Under the pieces are notes generated by a model. The model saw nothing but the letters and a program-made list of their open reading frames with translations. It was not told where the DNA came from and ran no database searches. Source: Hymenobacter psoromatis (GTDB lineage: Bacteria > Bacteroidota > Bacteroidia > Cytophagales > Hymenobacteraceae). From it: 64,000 nucleotides of DNA. The stretch covers positions 1,054,001 through 1,118,000 of the forward strand of contig CP014771.1 of the NCBI GenBank assembly GCA_001596155.1, in the 5' to 3' direction. A program made the position numbers and the translations under genes. Of the stretch, positions 52,354 through 60,189 are shown piece by piece (position 1 is the stretch's first letter; every line of letters starts with the position of its first letter).

Positions 52354-53895
52354 ATGACCGCCAGTAATTTATCCCGGTTTTTACTACCCCTGCTCCTGCT
52401 CGCGGCCGGCAGCGGCTGCGGCGTGCTGCATCCCTACGGCCGACCCAACACCGCCACCACCGGCCTCTACCGCGACGTGGCCACCACCGACACCACGACC
52501 CTGGCCACGCGCCCCTGGCAACAGCTCTTTACCGACCCCTTTCTGCAAAAGCTCATCGCCGAAGGCCTGACCAACAACCGCAACCTGCAAGTGGCCGACG
52601 CCCGCATTGCCCAGGCCCAGGCCCTGCTGGCCCAGAGCCGGGCCGCCTTCCTGCCCAGCCTCAACGGGCGCGCCACTACGACCCTCTCGCGGGTGGGCGG
52701 TACCCTGGTGAGCACCGGCACGGGCGGCAGCACCACCACCACGGGCGGCACCGGGGGCACGGGCACCCCTGGCACGCCCACTACCCCTGGCACGCCCACC
52801 ACGCCCGGCACACCGGGCACGCCCACCACGCCCGGCACGACGACCACCGACCAATCGAGTATCGTGACGGGCGGCGCGGCCCACCAGTACTTGCTGGGCC
52901 TGAGCAGCAGCTGGGAGGCCGACGTGTGGGGCAAGCTGCGCAGCACCAAGCGCTCCTACGCCGCCAACGTGCTGCAAAGCGAAGCCTACCGGCGCGTGGT
53001 GCAAACCCAGCTCATCGCCGACATTGCCGACAATTACTACTCACTGCTGGCCCTCGATAAACAGCTCGAAATAACCAGCCAAACGGTGCAGAACCGCATT
53101 AAGGACGTGGAGGTGCTGAAGCTGCTGCTGGAAGGCGACGTGGTGAACGGCGCCGACGTGGCCCAGAGCGAGGCCCAGCGCTACGCCGTCGAAGTCACGG
53201 TTCCGGACTTGCAGCGCAACATCCGGCAGGCCGAAAATCTGCTGGCAACGCTGCTTGGCCGCTCGCCCGGCCCCATTGAGCGGAGCACGCTGGCCGCCCA
53301 GGCCCCGGCGCCGGCCCTGCTCACGGGCGTGCCCAGCCAGCTGCTGCGCAACCGCCCCGACGTGGTGCAGGCCGAGTACGTGTTTGCCACGACGTTTGAG
53401 CAGAGCAACGCGGCCCGCACCTATTTCTACCCCAGCTTCACGGTCACGGCCAACGGCGGGCTGACCAGCACCACGATTCAGAACCTGTTTTCGCCCACCG
53501 CCATTTTTGCCAGCGTGGTGGGGGGCCTCGCCCAACCCATTTTCAACCAGGGCCTCAACCGCCTGCGGCTGAACCGCTCGCTGGCCTTGCAGCAGGAATA
53601 CCTCGCTACCTACCAGCAAACGATGTTTACGGCCGGGCAGGAGGTGTCGAATGCCCTATTCTCTTACCAGAGCGCCGCCGATAAAATTCGGATTCGCGCG
53701 CAGCAGCTCGAAGCGCTGGAGAGGGCCGTAGATTATACCCACGAGCTGCTGCGCGCCGGCTTCACCAACTACACCGCTGTGCTCACAGCCCAGCAAAGCC
53801 TGCTGCAAGCCCAGCTCAACAGCGTGAACGACGAGCTTCAGCAGCGCCAGGCCGTGACGGACCTCTACCACGCGCTGGGCGGCGGCTGGCGCTAG
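52354..53895 (+). CDS. TolC/OprM-type outer-membrane channel of the RND operon
   Basis: A 513-aa outer-membrane lipoprotein (LLLAAGSGCGVL signal) of the NodT/OprM family: RPWQQLFTDPFLQKLI, NRNLQVADARIAQAQALL, LGLSSSWEADVWGKL and PSQLLRNRPDVVQAEY. A Pro-Gly-Thr repeat (about residues 125-165) sits between beta strands, in a predicted extracellular loop, an uncommon feature. The gene ends 5 bp from the convergent toxin gene. Confidence 0.92.
   Translation: MTASNLSRFLLPLLLLAAGSGCGVLHPYGRPNTATTGLYRDVATTDTTTLATRPWQQLFTDPFLQKLIAEGLTNNRNLQVADARIAQAQALLAQSRAAFLPSLNGRATTTLSRVGGTLVSTGTGGSTTTTGGTGGTGTPGTPTTPGTPTTPGTPGTPTTPGTTTTDQSSIVTGGAAHQYLLGLSSSWEADVWGKLRSTKRSYAANVLQSEAYRRVVQTQLIADIADNYYSLLALDKQLEITSQTVQNRIKDVEVLKLLLEGDVVNGADVAQSEAQRYAVEVTVPDLQRNIRQAENLLATLLGRSPGPIERSTLAAQAPAPALLTGVPSQLLRNRPDVVQAEYVFATTFEQSNAARTYFYPSFTVTANGGLTSTTIQNLFSPTAIFASVVGGLAQPIFNQGLNRLRLNRSLALQQEYLATYQQTMFTAGQEVSNALFSYQSAADKIRIRAQQLEALERAVDYTHELLRAGFTNYTAVLTAQQSLLQAQLNSVNDELQQRQAVTDLYHALGGGWR
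52761..52838 (+). repeat. In-gene tandem repeat encoding PGTPTT units
   Basis: About four copies of an 18-bp unit (GGCACGCCCACCACGCCC with variants) encode GTPTTP repeats in the outer-membrane channel. Such DNA can change copy number by slippage, giving loop length variation on the cell surface. Confidence 0.85.
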
Positions 53896-53900
53896 GCAGC

Positions 53901-54200
53901 TTAGCCGGGCAGTGCCAGCGCATCGGGGTCGCGGCGCGCATCAACTACGCCCACTATTTCAATAGCCACAGGCTGCACGCGGTAGTAGAGGCTGACCGTG
54001 GCCGACACCACGCAGCGCCGCAGCAGCGGGCGCAACGGGGCCACCGGATACATTTCCGGCATCTGCTCAATCAACCGGACTTTGTCGGCAATGGCTACCA
54101 ACAAATTCGTGCGCGCCGCTGGCGAGTACTGACCGGCCTGGGCGGCCAGCGCCTCCACATTTTCAATCGCACTCGGTGAGAAAAAGATAGGTAAGCTCAT
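53901..54200 (-). CDS. RelE/ParE-family toxin
   Basis: A 99-aa protein with the ParE/RelE pattern: FFSPSAIENVEALAAQ at the start, VRLIEQMPEMYP in the middle, and SLYYRVQPVAIEIVGVVDARRDP at the end. ParE toxins poison gyrase and RelE toxins cut mRNA; the lack of clear RelE catalytic residues favours a ParE role. It overlaps the antitoxin gene by 4 bp and is the second gene of the pair. Confidence 0.85.
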   Translation of the reverse strand: MSLPIFFSPSAIENVEALAAQAGQYSPAARTNLLVAIADKVRLIEQMPEMYPVAPLRPLLRRCVVSATVSLYYRVQPVAIEIVGVVDARRDPDALALPG

Positions 54201-54463
54201 ACCTTGTCTTCTTGTTGTAACCGGGCGAATACCTCTGCGGCCGGAATGCCCTGCCCAGCATCCAACTGCTGCATACTCTGGTCTAACCGCCTGAGCCAGG
54301 CCGGGCTAAGCTCCGGCTCCGGCGCTTCGAGGGCCGTTTGGGGGAGCAGCAGCAACAGGGCCGCCCGTAGCACGGCCTCATCCTGAATCTGGTCGATAAC
54401 CTGGTGCAGCTGGGCGCGGGAATCGCCCTGGGCAAGCGAGGGGTAAGCAGAGAGGGTTTCCAT
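54197..54463 (-). CDS. Antitoxin paired with the ParE-like toxin
   Basis: An 88-aa protein preceding and overlapping the toxin gene (ATGA-type junction). The C-terminal helix (WLRRLDQSMQQLDAGQGIPAAEVFARLQ, described in pieces) matches the toxin-binding tail of antitoxins that accompany ParE toxins in Bacteroidota. The N-terminal part probably binds DNA and autoregulates. No recognised domain name can be given. Confidence 0.75.
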   Translation of the reverse strand: METLSAYPSLAQGDSRAQLHQVIDQIQDEAVLRAALLLLLPQTALEAPEPELSPAWLRRLDQSMQQLDAGQGIPAAEVFARLQQEDKV

Positions 54464-54846
54464 AGACCTAAAGTAAGCGCCAACTGACTGATTGCAGGCC
54501 GTGACTATTTTGCGGCTTTTTTATGGGTCGGAGTTTTCAGTAACCCCATGCAAAAAATCACTTCGAAATCTCTATCTTGACTAACCAAACATTCTGAGTG
54601 GCGGTTAAAATGCGGCTAAGGCCAACTGTGTGTTGCATGGCTCAAGATGCATGGCTCACAAAGCCAGCTTTACGAGCCTACTTTTTGAGCCATGTTAGCA
54701 GCTAGGAATAGGCGCTTACAGCAGTGGCTCAGCCAGGTGCGCCTTTTTGGCGCAGCTAAGACCTTAAACTGTCTATTCTCTCCCACCCATCTCCACCGTG
54801 CTAGTTGTAGTTTTGACTTTCCCTCATTCCAAGGTCAGCTAGCCTT
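54464..54846. other. Gene-free AT-richer spacer with a promoter candidate
   Basis: This 383-bp gap is lower in GC than its neighbours. It contains the direct repeat GCATGGCTCA (about 54636 and 54649) and the exact -7 match TAGTTTTG (54808-54815), 32 nt before the TonB-domain gene. No conserved gene is apparent; a short frame at 54692-54907 is not supported. Confidence 0.5.
54808..54815 (+). promoter_or_regulatory. Candidate -7 element (TAGTTTTG)
   Basis: An exact TAnnTTTG match, 32 nt before the start of the TonB-domain gene at 54847. No clear -33 TTG at the expected distance. Confidence 0.45.
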
Positions 54847-55941
54847 ATGCCATCCTCCCGATTACGCACTAGTCGTGTGGCCTCCCTCATGCTTGGCAGG
54901 TGGTTAGCGGGGCTCTTACTTGGCGCACTAGGAGTGGCCGGTTTTCTGCCGGCCGTCGGCCAACCCATCACCCCGCCGACTACCGCCCTGCCCTATACCT
55001 CCGTCGAGCAGCGGCCCCAACTACCCGGTGGCGGCGGCCTGACCGCGATGGTAGATGCCGTACAACAGCGCATCGTACTGCCCGCCAATGCCCCGCTAGC
55101 TGACCGCTCCGTATCCACGCAGTTTGTAGTGGGTACAGCTGGCCAAATTGAAGATGTCGAGGTGGTATCAGGTACCAACCCTATCGTTGATGCGGCCGTG
55201 CTGGCGGCCGTACGGCGACTGCCGGCCTTCGTACCGGGTCGGCAGCATGGGCAGCCCGTGCGGGTGTTGTGTACGCTGAGTATTACCCCGCCGAATCGCA
55301 CGCTAGATGCGCCCCCACCACCGCCCCAGACCACGGACGAACTCGTCGAAACCCGCACGTTGCTGCTGGGCGAGGCTAACCGCCAACCTGGGGAGGCCGA
55401 CATTACGTTTGTGCAGCGGGTGCTCCCGCTCGCTTTTATTGAATCCAAGGACTTGCTAGCCGCTATGTGGCGGCCGAGCGCCTATGGCAAGCAACTGTTT
55501 TTCGCCAGGCCCAGCACGGGAGAGGATGAGCAATCGCTCGATTTAGTGCTGCTGGACCCGTTTGTTCCAGACCACTACGCAGTACACACCTTCACTATCC
55601 CCGCGCTGTCTCACTTTATTATTGCCTCGCAGGGCGAGGCGACCAGCCTACTAGCTATTTTCTTTGCCGACGTCAATCAGGATGGTCAAAAAGAGCTACT
55701 AATCTTGAGCAAGGGTAGCCAGGTCGAGCCAGAAGGCTGGACAACCCATTACCAAACGCAGGTTTTTCAGTATCTGGGGTTCACTAGTACGGGTCGGCCC
55801 CAATACTGCGAAGACACGGCTCCTCATGACTACCTCGATGAGCTCTCTACCGTCAGCGCCGTGCGGCGGGCCTTGGCTCAGCATCAACTCCGCCGCAAAG
55901 CTCCGCCTCGCCCAGCCACGGCTAAGTTACCGCGGAAGTAA
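54847..55941 (+). CDS. Exported protein with a TonB C-terminal-like domain and a VCBS/FG-GAP-like end
   Basis: A 364-aa protein with a signal sequence or anchor (WLAGLLLGALGVAGFLP). Residues about 55-150 match an energy-transducer TonB C-terminal domain (RIVLPANAPLADRSVSTQFV, AAVLAAVRRLPAFVPGR). The rest is unlike TonB and contains FADVNQDGQKELLIL, a pattern of calcium-binding FG-GAP/VCBS repeats. The order of domains is unusual and the function unknown. Confidence 0.65.
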   Translation: MPSSRLRTSRVASLMLGRWLAGLLLGALGVAGFLPAVGQPITPPTTALPYTSVEQRPQLPGGGGLTAMVDAVQQRIVLPANAPLADRSVSTQFVVGTAGQIEDVEVVSGTNPIVDAAVLAAVRRLPAFVPGRQHGQPVRVLCTLSITPPNRTLDAPPPPPQTTDELVETRTLLLGEANRQPGEADITFVQRVLPLAFIESKDLLAAMWRPSAYGKQLFFARPSTGEDEQSLDLVLLDPFVPDHYAVHTFTIPALSHFIIASQGEATSLLAIFFADVNQDGQKELLILSKGSQVEPEGWTTHYQTQVFQYLGFTSTGRPQYCEDTAPHDYLDELSTVSAVRRALAQHQLRRKAPPRPATAKLPRK

Positions 55942-56071
55942 GAGCTGGCCCGAGTCATTACTTGAACGTTCGTTTAGAAAACGTGACAAGGATAAAAGAG
56001 ACATTTCTTAGTCGCTCTTTTAACAACTGACTCACTAGTTAGCATCACGGCGCAGCCCTATCTTCAATCCT

Positions 56072-56647
56072 ATGCAGCTACTATTGCTCGAAGATATTAG
56101 ACGCTTTCTAGAGGAAGAATTTGTTGGCGTTGAGCCGGAGTTCGTGGACGGGTTGCTTCTTAATTCCTTTTGCCTTAGCACCTTCGAAATTCAGCGCGTT
56201 GAGCACTTGCTAGACATGGGGGAATTACCGGCCAGTTTCACCGACCTGATTCAGACCTATGATTTTGGGAATTTCTCCCTGTTCAATGCGGAATTTGGCG
56301 TTGGCTGTACGGGTTCGCTAGACTGGCTGCTTGCTCATAATGACTTAACACAGTTTGGCTTTGAGTCCTTTTTAGCTGAAGCACACCAGCTAGGCTTGGT
56401 CCTCATAGCTAATGGTGACCCCTTTGCCTTTTTTATGCAGGTGCGAACCGGCATTATCACTGCGATGACTTCTGAGCAGTCTTTCGCTACCCTATTGCCG
56501 GTTGCTGGTTCCTTTCCGCACTTCATCCAAGGTCTGGGCACAGCCTATCAGGCGCTTAGAAGGAAGCAATTGCCCGGGTTTAGAGAATTAGCTCGCCAGG
56601 AGTTTGGAGAAGCTGCTTACCCTTTCTGGCACGAGCTCACGTTGTAA
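56072..56647 (+). CDS. SUKH (SMI1/KNR4)-family immunity-like protein
   Basis: A 191-aa protein whose pattern (YDFGNFSLFNAEFG, SLDWLLAHNDLTQFGFESFLAEAH) and helical/beta layout resemble SMI1/KNR4 (SUKH) proteins. In bacteria these mainly neutralise polymorphic toxins delivered by contact-dependent or type VI/IX secretion. Base composition is AT-richer than the flanking chromosome, suggesting transfer. No toxin gene is in the window. The next element is the interrupted CdiI-like gene. Confidence 0.65.
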   Translation: MQLLLLEDIRRFLEEEFVGVEPEFVDGLLLNSFCLSTFEIQRVEHLLDMGELPASFTDLIQTYDFGNFSLFNAEFGVGCTGSLDWLLAHNDLTQFGFESFLAEAHQLGLVLIANGDPFAFFMQVRTGIITAMTSEQSFATLLPVAGSFPHFIQGLGTAYQALRRKQLPGFRELARQEFGEAAYPFWHELTL

Positions 56648-56692
56648 TTAATGAGACCAGATGAATAGAACTTTGGAGCTGTAGGGCGGTAA

Positions 56693-56854
56693 TCCTTTTC
56701 CCTTTGGTTTCTTGGAAAGGTCGAATTACATAATCCAAGTTACAAGCGCAGTCTTGGAATCGGTATGGGTTTTGGGCCAGCTGGCCGCTATGGCCAGCGT
56801 GGTACTTTTATGGGTTACGAGTGCCAAGAGCCGTTAACTATTCTCTTCAAGAGC
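56693..56854 (+). pseudogene. Possible coding remnant upstream of the CdiI-like gene
   Basis: Translation in the frame of the downstream gene, starting after a stop at 56690-56692, gives a protein-like segment with SYKRSLGIGMGFGPAGRYG and GTFMGYECQEPLTILFKS. Glycine-aromatic patterns like this occur in toxin or immunity proteins, but I recognise no family. It may be an N-terminal extension of the CdiI-like gene (an ATG at 56765 is available) or the end of a decayed gene. Low confidence. Confidence 0.3.
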
Positions 56855-56921
56855 ATGAGCTTTGTAGAAAAATATCCTAGACTGTGGAATTTCTTTGCAG
56901 CTTACTTCCCTGATGCTGATT

Positions 56922-58108
56922 CAGGGCAAAAGCACCAAAAGGTAAGTTAGCGACCTTTGGGGATGGAAGAAGAAGTAGCGGATTTCTTTTGGCAGGTAAC
57001 GGACTATCGGGTGGAGGGGCGCTGTCTACACGAGCTAAGCGATATTATTTGGCTGGTGCTATGCGGCTTACTGGCTGATTGCGAAGATTTTGAGCAGATT
57101 TATGATTACGCCTGCGACAAACAGGCCGTGCTCGCTCAGTTTCTGAGCTTGCCCGCCGGCATCCCCTCGTCTTATACGTTGCAGCGCGTGTTCAGCCGCC
57201 TGAATCCCGTCGAACTTGAAGCCAGCCTCACCCACTGGGGGCAGGACATTATGCGGGTCCTGGCTGGGCAGCAGCTGGCCATCGATGGCAAGCAGGTGCG
57301 CGGCACCTGCCTGCCCGGCCAGCGCCAGGCCAGCGTGCAGCTGGTCAGCGTCTGGGCGACCGAACAGCGCCTATGCCTGGCCCAGACCCAAGTGGCCAGC
57401 AAAGCCAACGAACTCGTGGCCATCCCCCAAGTGCTCGACCTGGTGGAGGTAGCCGGCAGCGTGGTGAGCATCGATGCCATCGGCTGTCAGCGCGCCATTG
57501 CCACGACGCTGGTCGAGCGCCGGGCTGATTATGTGCTGGCCCTCAAGCAGAACCAGCGGACCCTCTTCGAGCAAGTGCAGGCCCACCTTGCCCCGCTACT
57601 GCGGCAGGAGCCGGCCTTTGTGAGCCGCGAAAAAGACCACGGCCGCGGCGAGGAACGCCGGGTATGGGTGAGCCGGAACCTGAATCTGGTGGAGGAAGCT
57701 GCCGAGTGGGCGGGCCTGGCGGCGGTGGTCTGCGTGCAGACCCGGCGCTGGCAACAGGGGCGGGAGCAGCACAGTACGCGCTACTACCTGAGCTCGCTGG
57801 CGCAAGCGAGTGCGGGCGAGTTGGCGGGCTATGTGCGCGGGCACTGGGGCATCGAAAACGACCTGCACTGGCACCTGGATGTCACCTTTGCCGAGGATGC
57901 CTGCCGGGTGCGCCAGGGCCACGCCCCGCGCAACCTCTCTACCCTACGCAAGCTGGCTCTCACCCTCTTACGACGTGAGCCAACGAAGATGAGTCTGCCA
58001 CGCAAGCGCAAGAAAGCGGCTCGCGATGATGACTACCTCCGACAATTGCTCCGCCAGCTAGCTCCACAGCCCCCAGACGCTAACTAACCGTTTGGTGCTT
58101 TTGCCCTG
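56922..58108 (+). mobile_element. ISAs1-family insertion sequence (1187 bp)
   Basis: Terminal inverted repeats begin CAGGGCAAAAGCACCAAA at the left and the same in complement at the right end. The target-site duplication GATGCTGATT is present at 56912-56921 and 58109-58118. The element is inserted in the CdiI-like gene. Intact repeats and a full-length transposase suggest a recent, possibly active copy. Confidence 0.95.
56963..58087 (+). CDS. ISAs1-family transposase
   Basis: A 374-aa transposase starting at ATG 56963 (an in-frame TTG two codons upstream is an alternative). The N-terminal domain includes DIIWLVLCGLLADCEDFEQI. The DDE catalytic residues are in QLAIDGKQVRG, SVVSIDAIGCQ and HWGIENDLHWHLD, and the C-terminal LRKLALTLLRRE is typical of the family. 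No frameshift or stop interrupts it. Confidence 0.95.
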   Translation: MEEEVADFFWQVTDYRVEGRCLHELSDIIWLVLCGLLADCEDFEQIYDYACDKQAVLAQFLSLPAGIPSSYTLQRVFSRLNPVELEASLTHWGQDIMRVLAGQQLAIDGKQVRGTCLPGQRQASVQLVSVWATEQRLCLAQTQVASKANELVAIPQVLDLVEVAGSVVSIDAIGCQRAIATTLVERRADYVLALKQNQRTLFEQVQAHLAPLLRQEPAFVSREKDHGRGEERRVWVSRNLNLVEEAAEWAGLAAVVCVQTRRWQQGREQHSTRYYLSSLAQASAGELAGYVRGHWGIENDLHWHLDVTFAEDACRVRQGHAPRNLSTLRKLALTLLRREPTKMSLPRKRKKAARDDDYLRQLLRQLAPQPPDAN

Positions 58109-58417
58109 GATGCTGATTTGGATAATCTAACTGATGAGGTTGTTGTGGCTGAATACAAAGCGGAGATACAAGAGGATGATTTACAGCAAGTAGTAGCGGA
58201 ATTAGATAAGCTGATAGTCGATACTTCGTGCTGGGAGCAAGCAGCTGATGACGCAAACCGCTATTTTGCTACTCAAGAGGAAAATTTAGCTTGGTTACGA
58301 ATGGTCAGAAGAGAACTAGCAGGCTAGTGCCGGCTATAGTATCTCGATTTTACGTTCTGGAAACGGTCGTTTACAACACGTAAAACTCGCCTCAGTCAAA
58401 ATAATCCCATTTCCCCA

Positions 58418-58726
58418 CTACCCCTTCGGCGTGGGCACGGGTTTTTCGGGTTCACCCAGCTGCTTGAAGTGGTGCTTGAAAAACACTAGCAGCAGCGTAA
58501 AAAACAGGTTGACGCCGTTGCCGAACAGGATGGGCAGGTTGTGTTCGTAGGCGCCATAGACCAGCCACAGCACCATACCGCTGGCCCCCACCGCCAGCAT
58601 GGGCCCACTCAGGCCGTTGGAGGAGCGGGTGCGCCAGGTCTGCACCACCTGCGGAAAAAACGTGAGGGCCGATAGCGCGGCGGCTACCAGCCCAATGTCA
58701 CTGACGAGGCTCGGGGAAAGTTGCAT
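58418..58726 (-). CDS. SemiSWEET sugar transporter (MtN3-like)
   Basis: A 102-aa protein with three transmembrane segments, the half-size form of SWEET transporters that dimerise. The signature PQ motif is in LTFFPQVVQTWRTRSSNGLS. It starts at ATG 58726 (MQLSPSLVSDIG). It would passively carry sugars across the inner membrane. Confidence 0.9.
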   Translation of the reverse strand: MQLSPSLVSDIGLVAAALSALTFFPQVVQTWRTRSSNGLSGPMLAVGASGMVLWLVYGAYEHNLPILFGNGVNLFFTLLLVFFKHHFKQLGEPEKPVPTPKG

Positions 58727-58795
58727 AACTGCCTGATACGCGAAACGGCGCGGGCGGTAGCGCCTACCCCCCACCTTGTTTATAAGCAGCGAATA

Positions 58796-58873
58796 GGTAG
58801 CGTGGACGTTGCGAGTCCGCGTGTGCGAACGGCGAGTTGCCCGCACGCGCGGACTCGCAGCGTCCACGCTACC
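58796..58873. repeat. Palindromic repeat (GGTAGCGTGGACG... type)
   Basis: Arms 58796-58827 and 58842-58873 (32 bp, two mismatches, 14-nt loop). It occupies the spacer between two minus-strand genes (SemiSWEET and methyltransferase). Each arm contains a smaller symmetric pattern GCGAGTCCGCG. Confidence 0.93.
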
Positions 58874-58875
58874 CG

Positions 58876-59490
58876 TTAGCGGTACATGAATACCGTGAAA
58901 TCGCCCTGCCAATAGCCTTGGCGCAACACTACTTTCGGTGCCAGCGTTTCGCAAAAAGCAACGATATCGGCCGGGTCGTAGGCGGCCAGCGGGCCGCCGC
59001 CCGGCGGCTCCCAGTCGAGCAGGTTGAAGCCCAGACCCAGGCGGCAGCCCGCAAACAGCAGCTCGATGGCCTGGTACACGAAGCGGGGCTCGCGGTGGCG
59101 GTAGCTGAGCGCGCCGCTGGCCAGCACGTAGTCGCTGAGGGGCAGCGGCCCGCGCAGGAAGTCGCCCTGGCTCAGGGTGATGTCCGGGGCGTGGTAGTAG
59201 CGGGCCTGGGCCACGGCGAGCAGTTCGGCCATTTGCTCGATGCCGCTGTAGCGCACGCCGGCAAAGCGCTGTTTGAGAAAGGGATACAGGTCGGAGTAAC
59301 CACTACCCACGTCGAGCACCGAGCAGTGCGCGAGGTCGCCAATCTGGGCCAGAATCTGGAAGCGCACCTGCTGGCCCTCGGGGTGCCAGCCCAGCGCGCC
59401 GGGGCTGCCCGCGCCATACTCAGCGATGCGCCCCCGGTGGAAGCGGGAAACGGCGGCATTATCGAGCAGACGGCCCAGGCGTTTGCGCAT
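58876..59490 (-). CDS. SAM-dependent methyltransferase
   Basis: A 204-aa protein starting at ATG 59490 (MRKRLGRLLDN). The SAM-binding motif I is CSVLDVGSGYSDLYPFL, with motif II around YSGIEQM and motif IV-like DYVLASGALSYR. Substrate unknown. The stop lies 2 bp from the palindrome at 58796-58873. Confidence 0.85.
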   Translation of the reverse strand: MRKRLGRLLDNAAVSRFHRGRIAEYGAGSPGALGWHPEGQQVRFQILAQIGDLAHCSVLDVGSGYSDLYPFLKQRFAGVRYSGIEQMAELLAVAQARYYHAPDITLSQGDFLRGPLPLSDYVLASGALSYRHREPRFVYQAIELLFAGCRLGLGFNLLDWEPPGGGPLAAYDPADIVAFCETLAPKVVLRQGYWQGDFTVFMYR

Positions 59491-59554
59491 AAGAAAATGG
59501 GGTGAACTGGGGTGGCGGGTTTCATTTATTCGGCCCACAAAGGAAACGCAAAAG

Positions 59555-59654
59555 AGAACGTCATTCCGAGCTTGCCGAGGAATCTCGCTCGCATCGTTTG
59601 GGTATCATCCAACGAAGCGCGCGAGATTTCTCGGCAAGCCCGGAGTGACGTTCT
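59555..59654. repeat. Palindromic repeat (GTCATTCCGAGC family), more diverged copy
   Basis: Arms 59555-59598 and 59611-59654 (44 bp, five mismatches). Core GTCATTCCGAGCTTGCCGAG with the inner TTCC/GGAA mini-stem in the left arm. The right arm has changes (CTCCGGGC, AGAAATC) that weaken the inner stem. Same family as 36076. Confidence 0.9.
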
Positions 59655-59671
59655 GCACTCCCTACCCCCCT

Positions 59672-60127
59672 TTAGTTAGCCAACCCGCGCAGCACCTCCT
59701 TGGTCTTGCTCACGTGGTTGGTGGCACCGCTCATCGAATCGAAGATGTAGGCGATTTTGCCATCTTTACCAATCACGAACGTGACGCGGCCGGGCAGCAG
59801 GCCCAAGAACGCGCGCGGCACCTCGTACTGCTTGCGCAGCTGCCCACCCGTGTCGGCCAGCAGCGGGAAGGGTAGGCGGTGCTTCTGGCTGAACTTCTGG
59901 TGCGAGGCCTCGCTGTCGGAGCTGACGCCCACTACCACCGCGCCCAGGTCCAGGAAATCAGCGTATTGGTCGCGAAAAGCGCAGGCCTCGGCGGTGCAAC
60001 CCGGCGTGTCGTCCTTGGGGTAGAAGTACAGCACCACGGGCTTGCCGTGCTGGTCGGCCAGGCGAAAAGTGTCGCCCTTGTCGGTGGGCAAGGTAAAATC
60101 GGGGGCAAGGTCGCCGAGCTGGAGCAT
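59672..60127 (-). CDS. bcp: Thioredoxin-dependent peroxiredoxin (Bcp type)
   Basis: A 151-aa thiol peroxidase with peroxidatic Cys44 in DDTPGCTAEACAF and a second cysteine, Cys49, five residues on, the classic Bcp resolving position. It reduces hydroperoxides with thioredoxin. It ends with the common VLRGL helix. Confidence 0.94.
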   Translation of the reverse strand: MLQLGDLAPDFTLPTDKGDTFRLADQHGKPVVLYFYPKDDTPGCTAEACAFRDQYADFLDLGAVVVGVSSDSEASHQKFSQKHRLPFPLLADTGGQLRKQYEVPRAFLGLLPGRVTFVIGKDGKIAYIFDSMSGATNHVSKTKEVLRGLAN

Positions 60128-60189
60128 TGGTGAACTGGTGAGTTAGTGAGATGGTAACTGCTGTTAGGCACTATCTTATTCGAGATGGC

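Larger units (their letters stand above)
56855..58327 (+). pseudogene. CdiI-like contact-dependent inhibition immunity gene, split by ISAs1
   Basis: Removing the element at 56922-58108 and one copy of its 10-bp target repeat joins 56855-56921 to 58119-58327 in one frame of 91 aa: MSFVEKYPRLWNFFAAYF, then DADLDNLTDEVVVAEYKAE, and ending NLAWLRMVRRELAG. This pattern (FxxKYPxLxxFxxxYF, then an acidic helix, WxxxxxDANRYF) is that of CdiI immunity proteins of about 90 aa. The insertion separates the N-terminal 22 residues from the rest, so the gene is inactive unless the IS excises precisely. The 3' fragment alone is open from 58118. Confidence 0.75.

Noticed and set aside
54692..54907. 71-codon + strand frame in the spacer before the TonB-domain gene
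   Set aside because: No family resemblance, and it overlaps the better-supported gene in another frame.
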